64,000 nt of DNA from Dokdonella_A sp964582225 (GTDB taxonomy: Bacteria > Pseudomonadota > Gammaproteobacteria > Xanthomonadales > Rhodanobacteraceae): positions 1-64,000 of the forward strand of contig CAZORA010000011.1 in NCBI GenBank assembly GCA_964582225.1, given 5' to 3'. The translations under genes and the position numbers were made by a program. Below, one piece after another: positions 8,360 to 16,155 of this stretch. Each line of letters opens with the position of its first letter. Position 1 is the first letter of the stretch. The notes under the pieces were generated by a model that worked only from the letters and a program-made list of their open reading frames with translations, ran no database searches and had not been told where the DNA came from.

Positions 8360-8875
8360 TCAGAACTCCGCATCCCAGTCGACCGTCAGCCGGCCGTCAG
8401 CGAGATTCACCTCGGTGACGGTAGCGCCGGGCAGGAACGGAATCAGCCGCTCGCGCGCGTCGTCCCGCACCACCAGCACGTCGTTGGCACCGGTCTCGAT
8501 CAGGTGCGACACCCGGCCGAGCACCACGCCCTCGACGTTGACTACCTCGAGTCCTTCGAGGTCGGTCCAGTAATATTCACCCGGCTGCGCCGGCGGTAGC
8601 GCCGCACGCGAGACCAGGATTTCCGCGCCCACCAGAGCCAGCGCCGTGTCGCGGTCGTCCACTCGCGGCAGCGCCGCCACCAGGCCCTTGCCCTGGACGC
8701 GGCCGCGAACACCTTCGATCGAGCGCTCGGTGGTATCGCACCGCAGCAGCCAGGGTCGGTAGCGGAAGATGCCTTCGCGCGGCTCGGTCCAGGATTCGAT
8801 CTTCAGCTCGCCGCGCACGCCATACACGCCGGCGATCCTGCCAATCCGGACCAGGCGCGCCGGCGCGTCCGCCAT
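8360..8875 (-). CDS. rimM: 16S rRNA processing protein RimM
   Basis: A 171-residue RimM with the N-terminal segment VRIGRIAGVYGVRGELKIESWTE and the C-terminal PRC-barrel (YYWTDLEGLEVVNVEG, then LIETGANDVLVVRDD and ERLIPFLPG). It helps mature the 30S head by binding S19. The ATG at 8875 is used; an in-frame TTG twelve bases upstream would overlap the rpsP stop. Position between rpsP and trmD is the conserved one. Confidence 0.96.
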   Translation of the reverse strand: MADAPARLVRIGRIAGVYGVRGELKIESWTEPREGIFRYRPWLLRCDTTERSIEGVRGRVQGKGLVAALPRVDDRDTALALVGAEILVSRAALPPAQPGEYYWTDLEGLEVVNVEGVVLGRVSHLIETGANDVLVVRDDARERLIPFLPGATVTEVNLADGRLTVDWDAEF

Positions 8876-8879
8876 GCGC

Positions 8880-9134
8880 TCAGACAACCGCCTTGCGGCC
8901 GGCCTCCTTGTAGAGCGAGCGCACCTTGTCGGTCATCTGCGCACCCTTGGCGACCCAGGCGTCGACTTCACCTGTATCCAGCTGCAGACGCGCTTCCTGA
9001 CCGGTGGCGACCGGGTTGTAGAAGCCGAGACGCTTGATGTTGCGCCCATCGCGCGGCGTGCGGCCGTCGCTGACGACGATGTGGTAGAACGGGCGTCCCT
9101 TGGCGCCGCCGCGGGACAGGCGAATCTTTACCAT
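8880..9134 (-). CDS. rpsP: 30S ribosomal protein S16
   Basis: An 84-residue S16 protein: MVKIRLSRGGAKGRPFYHIV followed by NIKRLGFYNPVA, as in all S16 proteins, with the usual length. The ATG at 9134 is fixed by this N-terminus; open frame continues upstream but is not coding. First gene of the rpsP-rimM-trmD-rplS operon, preceded by a -10-like element in the gap downstream of ffh. Confidence 0.97.
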   Translation of the reverse strand: MVKIRLSRGGAKGRPFYHIVVSDGRTPRDGRNIKRLGFYNPVATGQEARLQLDTGEVDAWVAKGAQMTDKVRSLYKEAGRKAVV

Positions 9135-9209
9135 GCGTTGTTCTCTCGAGGATCGAAAGCGGAGCCGACGCACGCGCAAACTGGCCGCAGGTGCCCAGGC
9201 AAGCCGCGT

Positions 9210-9215
9210 ATTCTA
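9210..9215 (-). promoter_or_regulatory. Candidate -10 element for the rpsP operon
   Basis: On the minus strand the gap between ffh and rpsP contains TAGAAT about 75 bases before the rpsP start. A TTGCGC lies upstream at 20-base spacing, longer than ideal. It would allow the ribosomal operon to be expressed separately from ffh. Confidence 0.45.
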
Positions 9216-9245
9216 GCGCAATTTTCGCCCGCGTTGCGCAAGCCC

Positions 9246-10622
9246 TCAACCGCGCGGCGGCAAACCACCACCGCCGAACTGGCGCATCGCGCCCGACATC
9301 TGGCGCATCAGGCCCTTGCCACCACCGCGGCCCAGCTTGGACATCATCTTCGCCATCTGCTGGTGCTGCTTCAGCACGCGGTTGACTTCGGCCGGCTGGG
9401 TGCCCGAACCGCGCGCCACGCGGGCGCGGCGCGAGCCGTTCAGCAGATCGGGCTGGCGTCGCTCCTTTTTCGTCATCGAGCCGATGATCGCGATCATGCG
9501 CCGCACCTGGCGGTCGTCGACCTGGGATTTGATCTGCTCGGACATGCCGCCCACACCCGGCAGCTTCTCCAGCAGCGAAGCCATGCCGCCCATGTTGATC
9601 ATCTGCTCGAGCTGATCGCGCATGTCGTTGAGGTCGAAGCGCTTGCCCTTGATGACCTTTTCCGCGAGCTTGCGTTGCTTCTCCTGATCGACGCTCTGCT
9701 CTACCTGCTCGACCAGCGACAGCACATCGCCCATGCCGAGGATGCGCTGGGCCAGGCGGTCCGGATGGAAGGGCTCGAGACCGTCGGGCTTCTCGCTGAC
9801 GCCAATGAACTTGATTGGGCGCCCGGTAACGTAGCGTACCGACAGCGCCGCGCCGCCGCGAGCGTCGCCGTCGGTCTTGCTCAGAATCACGCCGGTCAGC
9901 GGCAGTGCGTCGGCAAACGCCCTGGCCGTGTTGGCGGCATCCTGCCCGGTCATCGAGTCGACCACGAACAAAGTCTCGACCGGATCGAGCGCTCCATGCA
10001 GCGCCTTGATCTCCGCCATCATCGCCTCGTCGACGTGCAGGCGACCGGCGGTATCGACGATCAACACGTCGGCAAAGCTCTTCCTTGCCGCATCCAGCGC
10101 GGAGCGGGCGATCTCGATCGGCTTCTGCTCGGCCGTCGACGGGTGGAAGCCCACCTCCACCTGCGCGGCGAGCGTGGCCAGCTGCTCGATCGCCGCCGGG
10201 CGGTACACGTCGCAGCTGACCAGCAGCACCTTCTTCTTGCGCCGCTCCTTCAGGAAGCGGGCGAGCTTCGCCGCGGTAGTGGTCTTGCCGGCGCCCTGCA
10301 GACCCGCCATGAGGATCACCGCGGGCGGCGCGGCGGCCAGGTTGAGGTCGCTGTTGGCGCGGCCCATCACCGCGGTCAGCTCGTCGCGCACCACCCGCAC
10401 CAGGGCTTGCCCCGGCGTCAGGCTGCGCAGGACTTCCTGACCCAGCGCCTTCGCCTGCACACGTTGGATCAGCGCCTGCACCACCGGCAACGCGACATCC
10501 GCTTCGAGCAGGGCGATGCGCACCTCGCGCAGCGCCTCGCGGATATTCGACTCGGTCAGGCGTCCCTTGCCGCGCAGGCGCTGCACGGTACCGGTCAGGC
10601 GTTGGCTGAGGGATTCGAACAT
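9246..10622 (-). CDS. ffh: Signal recognition particle GTPase Ffh
   Basis: A 458-residue SRP54-type protein. The N domain (about 1-85) is followed by the G domain with the P-loop GLQGAGKTTTAAKLA, DVYRPAAIEQL, DTAGRLHVDE and SKTDGDARGGAALS, then the methionine-rich M domain (about 300-450, with many Met in MRQMSGAMRQFGGGG-type stretches) that binds signal sequences and 4.5S RNA. It targets nascent inner-membrane proteins to the Sec translocon with FtsY. Gene order upstream of rpsP is typical for gammaproteobacteria. A clear TATAAT precedes it. Confidence 0.97.
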   Translation of the reverse strand: MFESLSQRLTGTVQRLRGKGRLTESNIREALREVRIALLEADVALPVVQALIQRVQAKALGQEVLRSLTPGQALVRVVRDELTAVMGRANSDLNLAAAPPAVILMAGLQGAGKTTTAAKLARFLKERRKKKVLLVSCDVYRPAAIEQLATLAAQVEVGFHPSTAEQKPIEIARSALDAARKSFADVLIVDTAGRLHVDEAMMAEIKALHGALDPVETLFVVDSMTGQDAANTARAFADALPLTGVILSKTDGDARGGAALSVRYVTGRPIKFIGVSEKPDGLEPFHPDRLAQRILGMGDVLSLVEQVEQSVDQEKQRKLAEKVIKGKRFDLNDMRDQLEQMINMGGMASLLEKLPGVGGMSEQIKSQVDDRQVRRMIAIIGSMTKKERRQPDLLNGSRRARVARGSGTQPAEVNRVLKQHQQMAKMMSKLGRGGGKGLMRQMSGAMRQFGGGGLPPRG

Positions 10623-10651
10623 GCGTGCCTCAGGCGGCGGCGAAGCGCGGG

Positions 10652-10657
10652 ATTATA
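10652..10657 (-). promoter_or_regulatory. Consensus -10 element upstream of ffh
   Basis: The minus strand reads TATAAT here, a perfect sigma70 -10 hexamer, about 30 bases before the ffh ATG. The best -35 match (TTGCGC) is at 21-base spacing, so the -35 is poor. Its position in the short gap after the lipoprotein gene supports a role for ffh. Confidence 0.5.
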
Positions 10658-10675
10658 GCCGGCGGGGGCGGTCGC

Positions 10676-11152
10676 TCAGCGCAACAGCATCAGCCGGTCG
10701 TCGCGGATCATCACGCGATCGCCCGGGCGCAGGTTGCCGTTGTCCCACTGCGTCACCGTGGCCCAGCGGCCGTCATCCAGACGCACCGTGAACTGCCAGG
10801 CCTCGCGGCCACCGCCATTCGAATTGCGCTCGATGGCGTTGCCGGCAAAGCCACCCGCCACCGCGCCGCCGACGGTCGCCGCGGTGCGCCCGCGGCCGTG
10901 GCCGATTTGGTTGCCGAGAATGCCGCCGATGATTGCGCCAAGCACCGCGCCGCCGCCGCTGGTCGCGTTGTCGCGCACGTACACGCGCTCGATTTCACGG
11001 ACCACACCGCAGTTCGGGCAGTCAAAGCGCGCGCGCCGCTGGTAGTACTCATCGCTCTGCTCAAACTGCGCACGCGGCGGGGTGGCTGCGCAGGCGACGA
11101 GCAGCAAACAGGCAAGGGCCGCCACAGCGGCCGAAAAGACTCGGTATTTCAT
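10676..11152 (-). CDS. Outer-membrane lipoprotein with glycine-zipper (17 kDa antigen/SlyB-like)
   Basis: A 158-residue protein. The signal peptide ends in a lipobox LLLVAC (Cys21), so it should be lipid-anchored. A C-x2-C pair (DCPNC, near residues 44-47) is followed by a glycine-zipper two-pass segment (GGGAVLGAIIGGILGNQIG and GGAVAGGFAGNAIE, about 68-112) and a C-terminal SH3-like stretch (WQFTVRLDDGRWATVTQ). Such proteins stabilise the envelope or span the outer membrane. AAGGAGC precedes the ATG at 11152. It is divergent from mgtE. Exact role unknown. Confidence 0.8.
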   Translation of the reverse strand: MKYRVFSAAVAALACLLLVACAATPPRAQFEQSDEYYQRRARFDCPNCGVVREIERVYVRDNATSGGGAVLGAIIGGILGNQIGHGRGRTAATVGGAVAGGFAGNAIERNSNGGGREAWQFTVRLDDGRWATVTQWDNGNLRPGDRVMIRDDRLMLLR

Positions 11153-11373
11153 GGTGCTTGCTCCTTCGAATGATTCCGGGAGCCTGTCGGGCGGATGCCG
11201 ATTCGATGGCCAACCCGTCGCACGACCCCTGACCCGACACGCTCGCTGGATGGTCGCGCTTTCCGGCCAAAGGCGCAATGAACGGCGCGACCACGCGAGC
11301 GAGCGGCCCGCGCGAGACCAAAAATCAGTACGCTACGTGGTTTGCGCCCACGACCCTCGGAGCCGACGTCCGC

Positions 11374-12642
11374 ATGCGCAGCGACCGCAATACTCCCGAT
11401 GCCGCCGCACTATCCAGCTCGACACCGACCGCCACACCGTCGCCGCGTGGCGAAGACTGGCGGCGCGCCGAGCTCGACGCGCTGCGCGAGCTCGACGCCG
11501 ACGCCGCGGTAGCGCGACTCGCTCCGCTCGACGACCTCGAGGTCGCCGCTCTGCTGCACGCCCTCGGTCCGGGCCGCGCGGTGGCGATCCTCGATCGCTT
11601 CGGCGCCGAGCGCCGCCGCCGCATCGCGGCCGAAGACACCGAAGCCTGGCTGCCGGGCATGCAGTGGCCGCAGGGGGCGGTCGGACGCCTGATGGAGGCG
11701 CCACCGGCGGTATTCGCGCCGGATGTTTCGGTGGCGCAGGCGATCGCACGACTGCGCCCGCTGATCACCAGCCGCCTGGTCACCTATCTGTTCATAACTG
11801 ATCCGCAGCGGCGCCTGCTCGGCGTGGTCGCGTTTCGCGAAATCGCCTTCGCCGAGGCCGGCCAGAAGCTCGCCGAGCTGATGCTGCCGCAGCCCTTTTC
11901 GTTGCGCCCGGAAACCCCGGTGACGGCGGCGATGCACGACGTGGTGCAGCGCCACTATCCGGTCTACCCGGTGTGCGATGCGCAGGGTCACCTGCTCGGC
12001 GTGGTGCGCGGCTCGGTGCTGTTCGAGCAGCAGGCTTTCGAGATCAGCGCGCAGCCGGGCGTCATGGTGGGCGTGGAAAAGGAAGAGCGCCTGGCCACGC
12101 CCTGGGCGCGCAGCCTGCGCTTTCGAAATCCCTGGCTGCAGGTGAACCTGCTGACCGGCTTCGTCACTGCCAGCGTGGTTGGTTCGTTTCAGGACACGAT
12201 CAGCCAGGTGGCACTGCTCGCGGTATTCCTGCCGGTCATGTCGGACCAGTGCAACAACACCGGCATGCAGGCTCTGGCGGTCACCCTGCGCGGACTGACC
12301 TTCGGCGAGCTGCGCCGCGGACAGGGCCTGCGCCTGCTGCTCAAGGAGGGCTGGCTGGGTTTTCTGAACGGGACCGTGACCGGCCTGCTGGCCGGCCTGG
12401 CGATGTTCGGCATGGCGCTCCTGCAGGACAATCCGCGCGCGCCGATCCTCGGGCTCATCACCTTCCTCGCCATGACCGGGAGCTGCGCGCTGGCGGGCGT
12501 GGTCGGTACCGGCGTGCCGCAGTTTCTGAAACGCTGCGGTGCCGACCCGGCCACCGCGTCGAGCATCTTCCTGACCAAGGTTACGGACATCACCAGCCTC
12601 GGCCTTTTTCTCGGCCTGGCGACCTGGCTGCTTGGGCGCTAG
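11374..12642 (+). CDS. mgtE: Magnesium transporter MgtE
   Basis: A 422-residue MgtE-family Mg2+ channel: N-terminal helical domain (about 25-110, ELDADAAVARLAPLDDLEVAALLHAL), two CBS domains (about 125-245, LFITDPQRRLLGVV and YPVCDAQGHLLGVV), a connecting helix and five membrane segments (from about residue 260) containing LPVMSDQCNNTGMQALAVTLRGL, the conserved pore region. Cytosolic Mg2+ binding to the N and CBS domains closes the channel in characterised homologues. The ATG at 11374 is chosen, since 32 upstream residues of the open frame look non-coding. Confidence 0.93.
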   Translation: MRSDRNTPDAAALSSSTPTATPSPRGEDWRRAELDALRELDADAAVARLAPLDDLEVAALLHALGPGRAVAILDRFGAERRRRIAAEDTEAWLPGMQWPQGAVGRLMEAPPAVFAPDVSVAQAIARLRPLITSRLVTYLFITDPQRRLLGVVAFREIAFAEAGQKLAELMLPQPFSLRPETPVTAAMHDVVQRHYPVYPVCDAQGHLLGVVRGSVLFEQQAFEISAQPGVMVGVEKEERLATPWARSLRFRNPWLQVNLLTGFVTASVVGSFQDTISQVALLAVFLPVMSDQCNNTGMQALAVTLRGLTFGELRRGQGLRLLLKEGWLGFLNGTVTGLLAGLAMFGMALLQDNPRAPILGLITFLAMTGSCALAGVVGTGVPQFLKRCGADPATASSIFLTKVTDITSLGLFLGLATWLLGR

Positions 12643-12646
12643 GGGG

Positions 12647-12666
12647 TCGGACGGCGCTGCGTCCGA
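12647..12666 (+). terminator. Hairpin just downstream of mgtE
   Basis: TCGGACG at 12647-12653 pairs with CGTCCGA at 12660-12666 around a six-base loop, five bases after the mgtE stop. No T-run follows, so termination is only probable. Confidence 0.35.
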
Positions 12667-12889
12667 GTTGCCGCGACGGGAACGAAATCACGCCTGTCGG
12701 CGCTCCCGCAACAATGCATCGACTGCGGCGCCTGGTTCGATCGCAGCGCGCACAGGATGACCGGAACGCCCGATCGGAGCATGCGATCGCCGCGGCGGCA
12801 TGAACCCGATTGCGCTTGTCGACACTCCTGCGGAGCTGCTTCGATTGTGGCGCCGTGAACCGGACGTCGTCGCGGCTTCGAGTTCAGAC

Positions 12890-13672
12890 TCAAACCGCGC
12901 GCAGGGCGATCGCCTTCTTGATCTCGGCGATCGCCTTGGACGGATTGAGGCCTTTCGGGCAGACGTTGGAGCCGTTCATGATGGTATGACAGCGATACAG
13001 CTTGAACGGGTCATCGAGTTCGTCCAACCGTGCGCCGGTCGCCTCGTCGCGCGAGTCGGCGATCCAGCGGTAAGCCTGCAGCAGCACGGCCGGGCCGAGG
13101 AAGCGGTCGCCGTTCCACCAGTAGCTGGGGCAGGACGCCGTGCAGCAGGCGCAGAGGATGCACTCGTAGAGGCCGTCGAGTTTCCTGCGGTCCTCCGGCG
13201 ACTGGCGCCGTTCGCGGTCGCTCGGCGGCGGGCTCTCGGTCTTGAGCCAGGGCTCGATCGATGCGTACTGAGCGTAGAAGTGGGTGAGATCGGGGACCAG
13301 ATCCTTCACCACCGGCATGTGCGGTAGCGGATAGATGCCGACGTCGCCGGCCGGAAGTTCGTCGAGGCTCTTGGTGCAGGCGAGTGTGTTCTCGCCATCG
13401 ATGTTCATCGCACAGGAACCGCACACGCCTTCACGGCAGGAGCGGCGCAGGGTCAGCGTGGAGTCGATCTCGTTCTTGATCTTGAGCAGGACGTCGAGAA
13501 CCATCACGCAATTGCTGACGTCGACCTCGAAAGTGTCCACGCGCGGGTTGCCGCCGACGTCCGGATCCCAACGATAGATGCGGAAATTGCGCACCTTCTT
13601 CGCTTCGGGCGCCGCCTGGAAGCGCTTGCCCTGGGTGATCTTCGACATCTGCGGCAGCGAGAACTCGGCCAT
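12890..13672 (-). CDS. sdhB: Succinate dehydrogenase iron-sulfur subunit
   Basis: A 260-residue SdhB. The N-terminal ferredoxin domain has SCREGVCGSCAMNIDG plus a later Cys in TLAC for the [2Fe-2S] cluster. The C-terminal domain has CILCACCTASCP and CHTIMNGSNVCPKGLNP for the [4Fe-4S] and [3Fe-4S] clusters. It passes electrons from the SdhA flavin to quinone at SdhCD. A GGAG ribosome site precedes the ATG at 13672. It follows sdhD after only 26 bases, so the flavoprotein gene sdhA, normally between sdhD and sdhB, is not here. Confidence 0.97.
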   Translation of the reverse strand: MAEFSLPQMSKITQGKRFQAAPEAKKVRNFRIYRWDPDVGGNPRVDTFEVDVSNCVMVLDVLLKIKNEIDSTLTLRRSCREGVCGSCAMNIDGENTLACTKSLDELPAGDVGIYPLPHMPVVKDLVPDLTHFYAQYASIEPWLKTESPPPSDRERRQSPEDRRKLDGLYECILCACCTASCPSYWWNGDRFLGPAVLLQAYRWIADSRDEATGARLDELDDPFKLYRCHTIMNGSNVCPKGLNPSKAIAEIKKAIALRAV

Positions 13673-13698
13673 TTCGGACTCCGTATTGAATGAAAGGC

Positions 13699-14106
13699 TC
13701 AGCCGCGCGCGCCGAGCCAGATCGTCAGCACCGCCATGATGCTTGCCAGCACCGCGATCACGGCACCGAAGCGGGTGGCGATGCGCAAGCCGAGATCGAG
13801 CGCTGGGGTATGCACATAGTCCTGCACGATCACGTCGAGACCGAGCACCCCGTGCCAGAAAGCACAGATCACCAGCACGATCAGGAGCAGCGCGTTGATC
13901 GGCTCGCCGACGGCGGCGAGCACCTGGGCGTAGTTCGCGCCGCCGAGATCGACGATGAAGAACAGGAACCACAGGCTGAGCGGGACCAAGGCCACCGCCG
14001 TCAGGCGCTGCAGCCACCAGTGATGGAAACCGGTGCCCGAGGCCCCGGCACCAATGGCGGTCTTGACCGGATTCGGCCGCACCGCGTGTTCAAGCTGTGC
14101 GCTCAT
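13699..14106 (-). CDS. sdhD: Succinate dehydrogenase membrane anchor subunit SdhD
   Basis: A 135-residue protein with three membrane segments (about 38-55, 66-88, 106-132) and the motif ICAFWHGVLGLDVIVQDYVH, where the His is the expected haem b ligand. It anchors SdhAB and forms part of the quinone site with SdhC. Its ATG overlaps the sdhC stop (ATGA), which implies translational coupling. Confidence 0.92.
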   Translation of the reverse strand: MSAQLEHAVRPNPVKTAIGAGASGTGFHHWWLQRLTAVALVPLSLWFLFFIVDLGGANYAQVLAAVGEPINALLLIVLVICAFWHGVLGLDVIVQDYVHTPALDLGLRIATRFGAVIAVLASIMAVLTIWLGARG

Positions 14107-14525
14107 GCCGAAGCTCCTCCCATGCGCGCGATCAGAAATCCCCAGATCACCACGGTCAACGCCACGCTGACGCCGATCACCATCCAGCCGGTGCTCCAGT
14201 AGACCGGATTGAAGCGCCGGTCGCGGGTCGGTGGGCCGAAGTTGCGGGCGCTGTCATGCACCAGGTGCTGAATGCCATTGCAGAGGTGGAAGATCAGCGC
14301 GAGGGTCCAGATGAACAGCAGGGCGAGGCCGAACCAGCTGCCCCAGAAGCCGGCAAAGATCGCCCAGGCCGAGGGCCCGCTGGCGGCGGCGATCAGCGCC
14401 CAGGCAACCAGCAGCGCGCCGACACAGAGCAGCAGTCCGCTCAGGCGATGCAGCGTCGACTGCAGCATGTTCACGCGCCAACGGTAGATGCTGAGGTGTG
14501 GCGACAGGGGTCTGGGGTGTGCCAT
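14103..14525 (-). CDS. sdhC: Succinate dehydrogenase cytochrome b556 subunit SdhC
   Basis: A 140-residue protein with three membrane segments. The family signature RPLSPHLSIYRW is at the N-terminus, STLHRLSGLLL follows, and HLCNGIQHLVHD provides the haem-ligand His region. The ATG at 14525 matches the family N-terminus; the frame is open upstream but the extra 41 residues are not SdhC-like. It is preceded by a small SDHAF4-like gene ending 61 bases upstream on the same strand. Confidence 0.93.
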   Translation of the reverse strand: MAHPRPLSPHLSIYRWRVNMLQSTLHRLSGLLLCVGALLVAWALIAAASGPSAWAIFAGFWGSWFGLALLFIWTLALIFHLCNGIQHLVHDSARNFGPPTRDRRFNPVYWSTGWMVIGVSVALTVVIWGFLIARMGGASA

Positions 14526-14586
14526 CGCGGTGGTCCTCAAGAATGCGACACCGACGCCGGCGACCGACACGGATCGCGCAGCGAGT

Positions 14587-14772
14587 TCAAAAGTCGATGC
14601 AACGGCCGTTCTTTTCCCAGTCTCCGTAGCGCGTCGGATCGAGGCCATCGCCTTCGGGGGTCGGGCGTTCGCGCACCCCGGACTGCGGCGTCACTGGCGT
14701 GGGCGATGTCGCCGGGGTCCGGGTCGGGCTGCTTTCCTGCAGCGGAGATACTGGCTTGCTGAACGAACTCAT
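14587..14772 (-). CDS. SDHAF4-like succinate dehydrogenase assembly factor (DUF1674)
   Basis: A 61-residue protein that ends in DPTRYGDWEKNGRCIDF, the diagnostic C-terminal motif of DUF1674, the bacterial homologue of mitochondrial SDHAF4. That family protects the flavinated SdhA subunit and promotes its joining to SdhB. The first 40 residues are Pro/Thr-rich and probably disordered, as in known members. It is co-directional with and 61 bases upstream of sdhC, so it is likely the first gene of the sdh operon. It is easily missed because of its size. Confidence 0.85.
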   Translation of the reverse strand: MSSFSKPVSPLQESSPTRTPATSPTPVTPQSGVRERPTPEGDGLDPTRYGDWEKNGRCIDF

Positions 14773-14843
14773 GCATTCCTATTGTGGCGCGTTTGCCGCG
14801 CGACCGCACCCCTCGGCGCCGATCGCGGTGCGAATCGCGCTCC

Positions 14844-14852
14844 TGCTATGGT
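14844..14852 (+). promoter_or_regulatory. Possible extended -10 for the SMUG1 gene
   Basis: TGCTATGGT fits an extended -10 (TG-N-TATGGT) about 58 bases upstream of the ATG at 14911. No good -35 is visible. Similar TGNTANNNT elements precede other plus-strand genes in the window. Confidence 0.3.
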
Positions 14853-14910
14853 GGCGCGAGCCACCAGCAAGCTCGACGCCGCCGCGCGCGATCCCCTATC
14901 CGCAATCCTC

Positions 14911-15705
14911 ATGAGCACCGCAAACTCCCTGATCCGCACCGCACGCAAGCTCGCGCGCAGCGCTTCCGCGCTCGACTGGCGCACACCGAGCCACGTCTAC
15001 AACCCGCTGCAGTACGCCTGGAGCGGTCAGCACGAATACCTCGCTCGCTACGGCGATCGGACCGGCCGGGTGCTGCTGCTGGGAATGAATCCGGGCCCCT
15101 GGGGCATGGCGCAGACCGGAGTTCCCTTCGGCACGGTGTCGGCGGTGCGCGACTGGTTCCACATCGAGACCCGACTGGCGCGCGTGCTGCCCGAGCAGCA
15201 CCCGAAGTATCCAATCCTGGGCATGAGTTGCCACCGCCACGAAGGCAGCGGCGGTCGCGTCTGGGGCTGGGCTGCCGAACGCCTCGGCGCGCCGGAAGAT
15301 TTCTTCGCGCGCTTCTTCGTCTGGAACTACTGCCCGCTGCTGTTTCTCGGCAACAACCACAACTTGATTCCGTCCGCGCTGCGTGCGGACGAGCGCCAGG
15401 CGCTCGGCGAGATTTGCGATCGCGCCTTCGGCGGCGTGCTGCGCGCGCTGCAGCCGGTCGCGGTGGTCGGCATCGGCCGCTACGCCGAGGAGCAGGCGCG
15501 GCGCCTGGTCGGCGAGCGCGTGCCGGTCGCCTATCTGGCGCACCCAAGCCCGGCGAGCCCGGCGGCCAACCGCGACTGGCCGGGCATGGCCGAGCGTGCG
15601 CTCGGGCGCTGGCTGCCGCCGCGCCGCCGCCGCGAACCATCGCCTGCCGCGGAGGTCCAAACGGACGAGGCGCCGCATCGGCGCGTCGGGAAGAAGCAGG
15701 CATGA
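14911..15705 (+). CDS. SMUG1-type single-strand-selective uracil-DNA glycosylase
   Basis: A 264-residue uracil glycosylase superfamily protein. It has GMNPGPWGMAQTGVPFG (catalytic Asn about residue 60) and the second active-site motif HPSPASP (His211), plus a C-H-R-H region. This is the SMUG1 pattern rather than Ung (GQDPYH) or Mug. SMUG1 removes uracil and oxidised pyrimidines such as 5-hydroxymethyluracil. The C-terminus (about 230-264) is Arg/Pro-rich and unlike the core. ATG at 14911; the ATG of a small coiled-coil protein overlaps its stop (ATGA). Confidence 0.88.
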   Translation: MSTANSLIRTARKLARSASALDWRTPSHVYNPLQYAWSGQHEYLARYGDRTGRVLLLGMNPGPWGMAQTGVPFGTVSAVRDWFHIETRLARVLPEQHPKYPILGMSCHRHEGSGGRVWGWAAERLGAPEDFFARFFVWNYCPLLFLGNNHNLIPSALRADERQALGEICDRAFGGVLRALQPVAVVGIGRYAEEQARRLVGERVPVAYLAHPSPASPAANRDWPGMAERALGRWLPPRRRREPSPAAEVQTDEAPHRRVGKKQA

Positions 15706-15869
15706 CGGAAGGAATCGACGTGCTGCGCGGCGAAGTCGACGCGCTGCGCGAGGAGGTGGCGAAGCTGCGCGCCGAACTGGTCGAGTTGCGCGACTACATC
15801 GGCGAGGTGCCGATGCTGGAGTGCGGCATCACCAGCTTCGAGGAGTGGCAGCAAAGTCGTCGCGGCTGA
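15702..15869 (+). CDS. Small coiled-coil protein translationally coupled to SMUG1
   Basis: A 55-residue acidic protein. Residues 5-36 form clear heptads (LRGEVDALREEVAKLRAELVEL), indicating a coiled coil and probably a dimer. No known catalytic motif; family not recognised. The ATGA overlap with the SMUG1 gene and the absence of a promoter between them indicate one operon. It might be a partner or regulator of the glycosylase, which is inference. Confidence 0.65.
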   Translation: MTEGIDVLRGEVDALREEVAKLRAELVELRDYIGEVPMLECGITSFEEWQQSRRG

Positions 15870-15888
15870 GCGCTTTCGATCCGTCCGA

Positions 15889-15913
15889 GCGGGGCGTTTT
15901 CTGCTCGCCCCGC
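15889..15913 (+). terminator. GC-rich hairpin after the SMUG1 operon
   Basis: GCGGGGCG at 15889-15896 pairs with CGCCCCGC at 15906-15913 around a nine-base loop. It lies 20 bases after the stop of the small coiled-coil gene. No T-tract follows, so it may act as a structural or weak terminator. Confidence 0.4.
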
Positions 15914-15957
15914 GCTGGCCGGAGCCAGCATTCCTGATTTCCCTGGATCAAAGTCCC

Positions 15958-16089
15958 TGGATGCCCGCCTTCGCGGGCATGACGAGCTGGTGGATGCCTG
16001 CCGCCGCAGGCGCGACGAATCGGTGGATATCCGCCTTCGCGGGCATGACGAGCTGACGGATGCCCGCCGCCGCGGGCGCGACGACTGGC
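15958..16089. repeat. Four-unit palindromic repeat array (REP-like, 33 bases per unit)
   Basis: Four consecutive 33-base units each carry a palindrome. Units 1 and 3 have the core CCGCCTTCGCGG followed by GCATGACGAGCTG. Units 2 and 4 have a CCGCCGCNGG-type core followed by CGCGACGA. The types alternate A-B-A-B, so the array could be read as two 66-base units. The CCCGCCTTCGCGGG core is a known type of intergenic element in Xanthomonadales and other bacteria. It lies between the SMUG1 operon and tRNA-Arg. Not CRISPR: the units are contiguous, without unique spacers. Confidence 0.8.
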
Positions 16090-16155
16090 TCGGACTTTCG
16101 CTCGCCAGGCAGCCGCTGGGTCGAGGAGCGCCGGCGCATAGCCGCCGCAAACGAC

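Noticed and set aside
12800..13327. 175-residue plus-strand frame opposite sdhB
   Set aside because: Antisense to the SdhB coding region for most of its length; only its first residues are outside sdhB, and those are discussed as a weak finding.
15958..16089. Possible CRISPR or attachment site beside tRNA-Arg
   Set aside because: Palindromic units are contiguous; no integrase or prophage genes follow the tRNA, so there is no sign of an integrated element.
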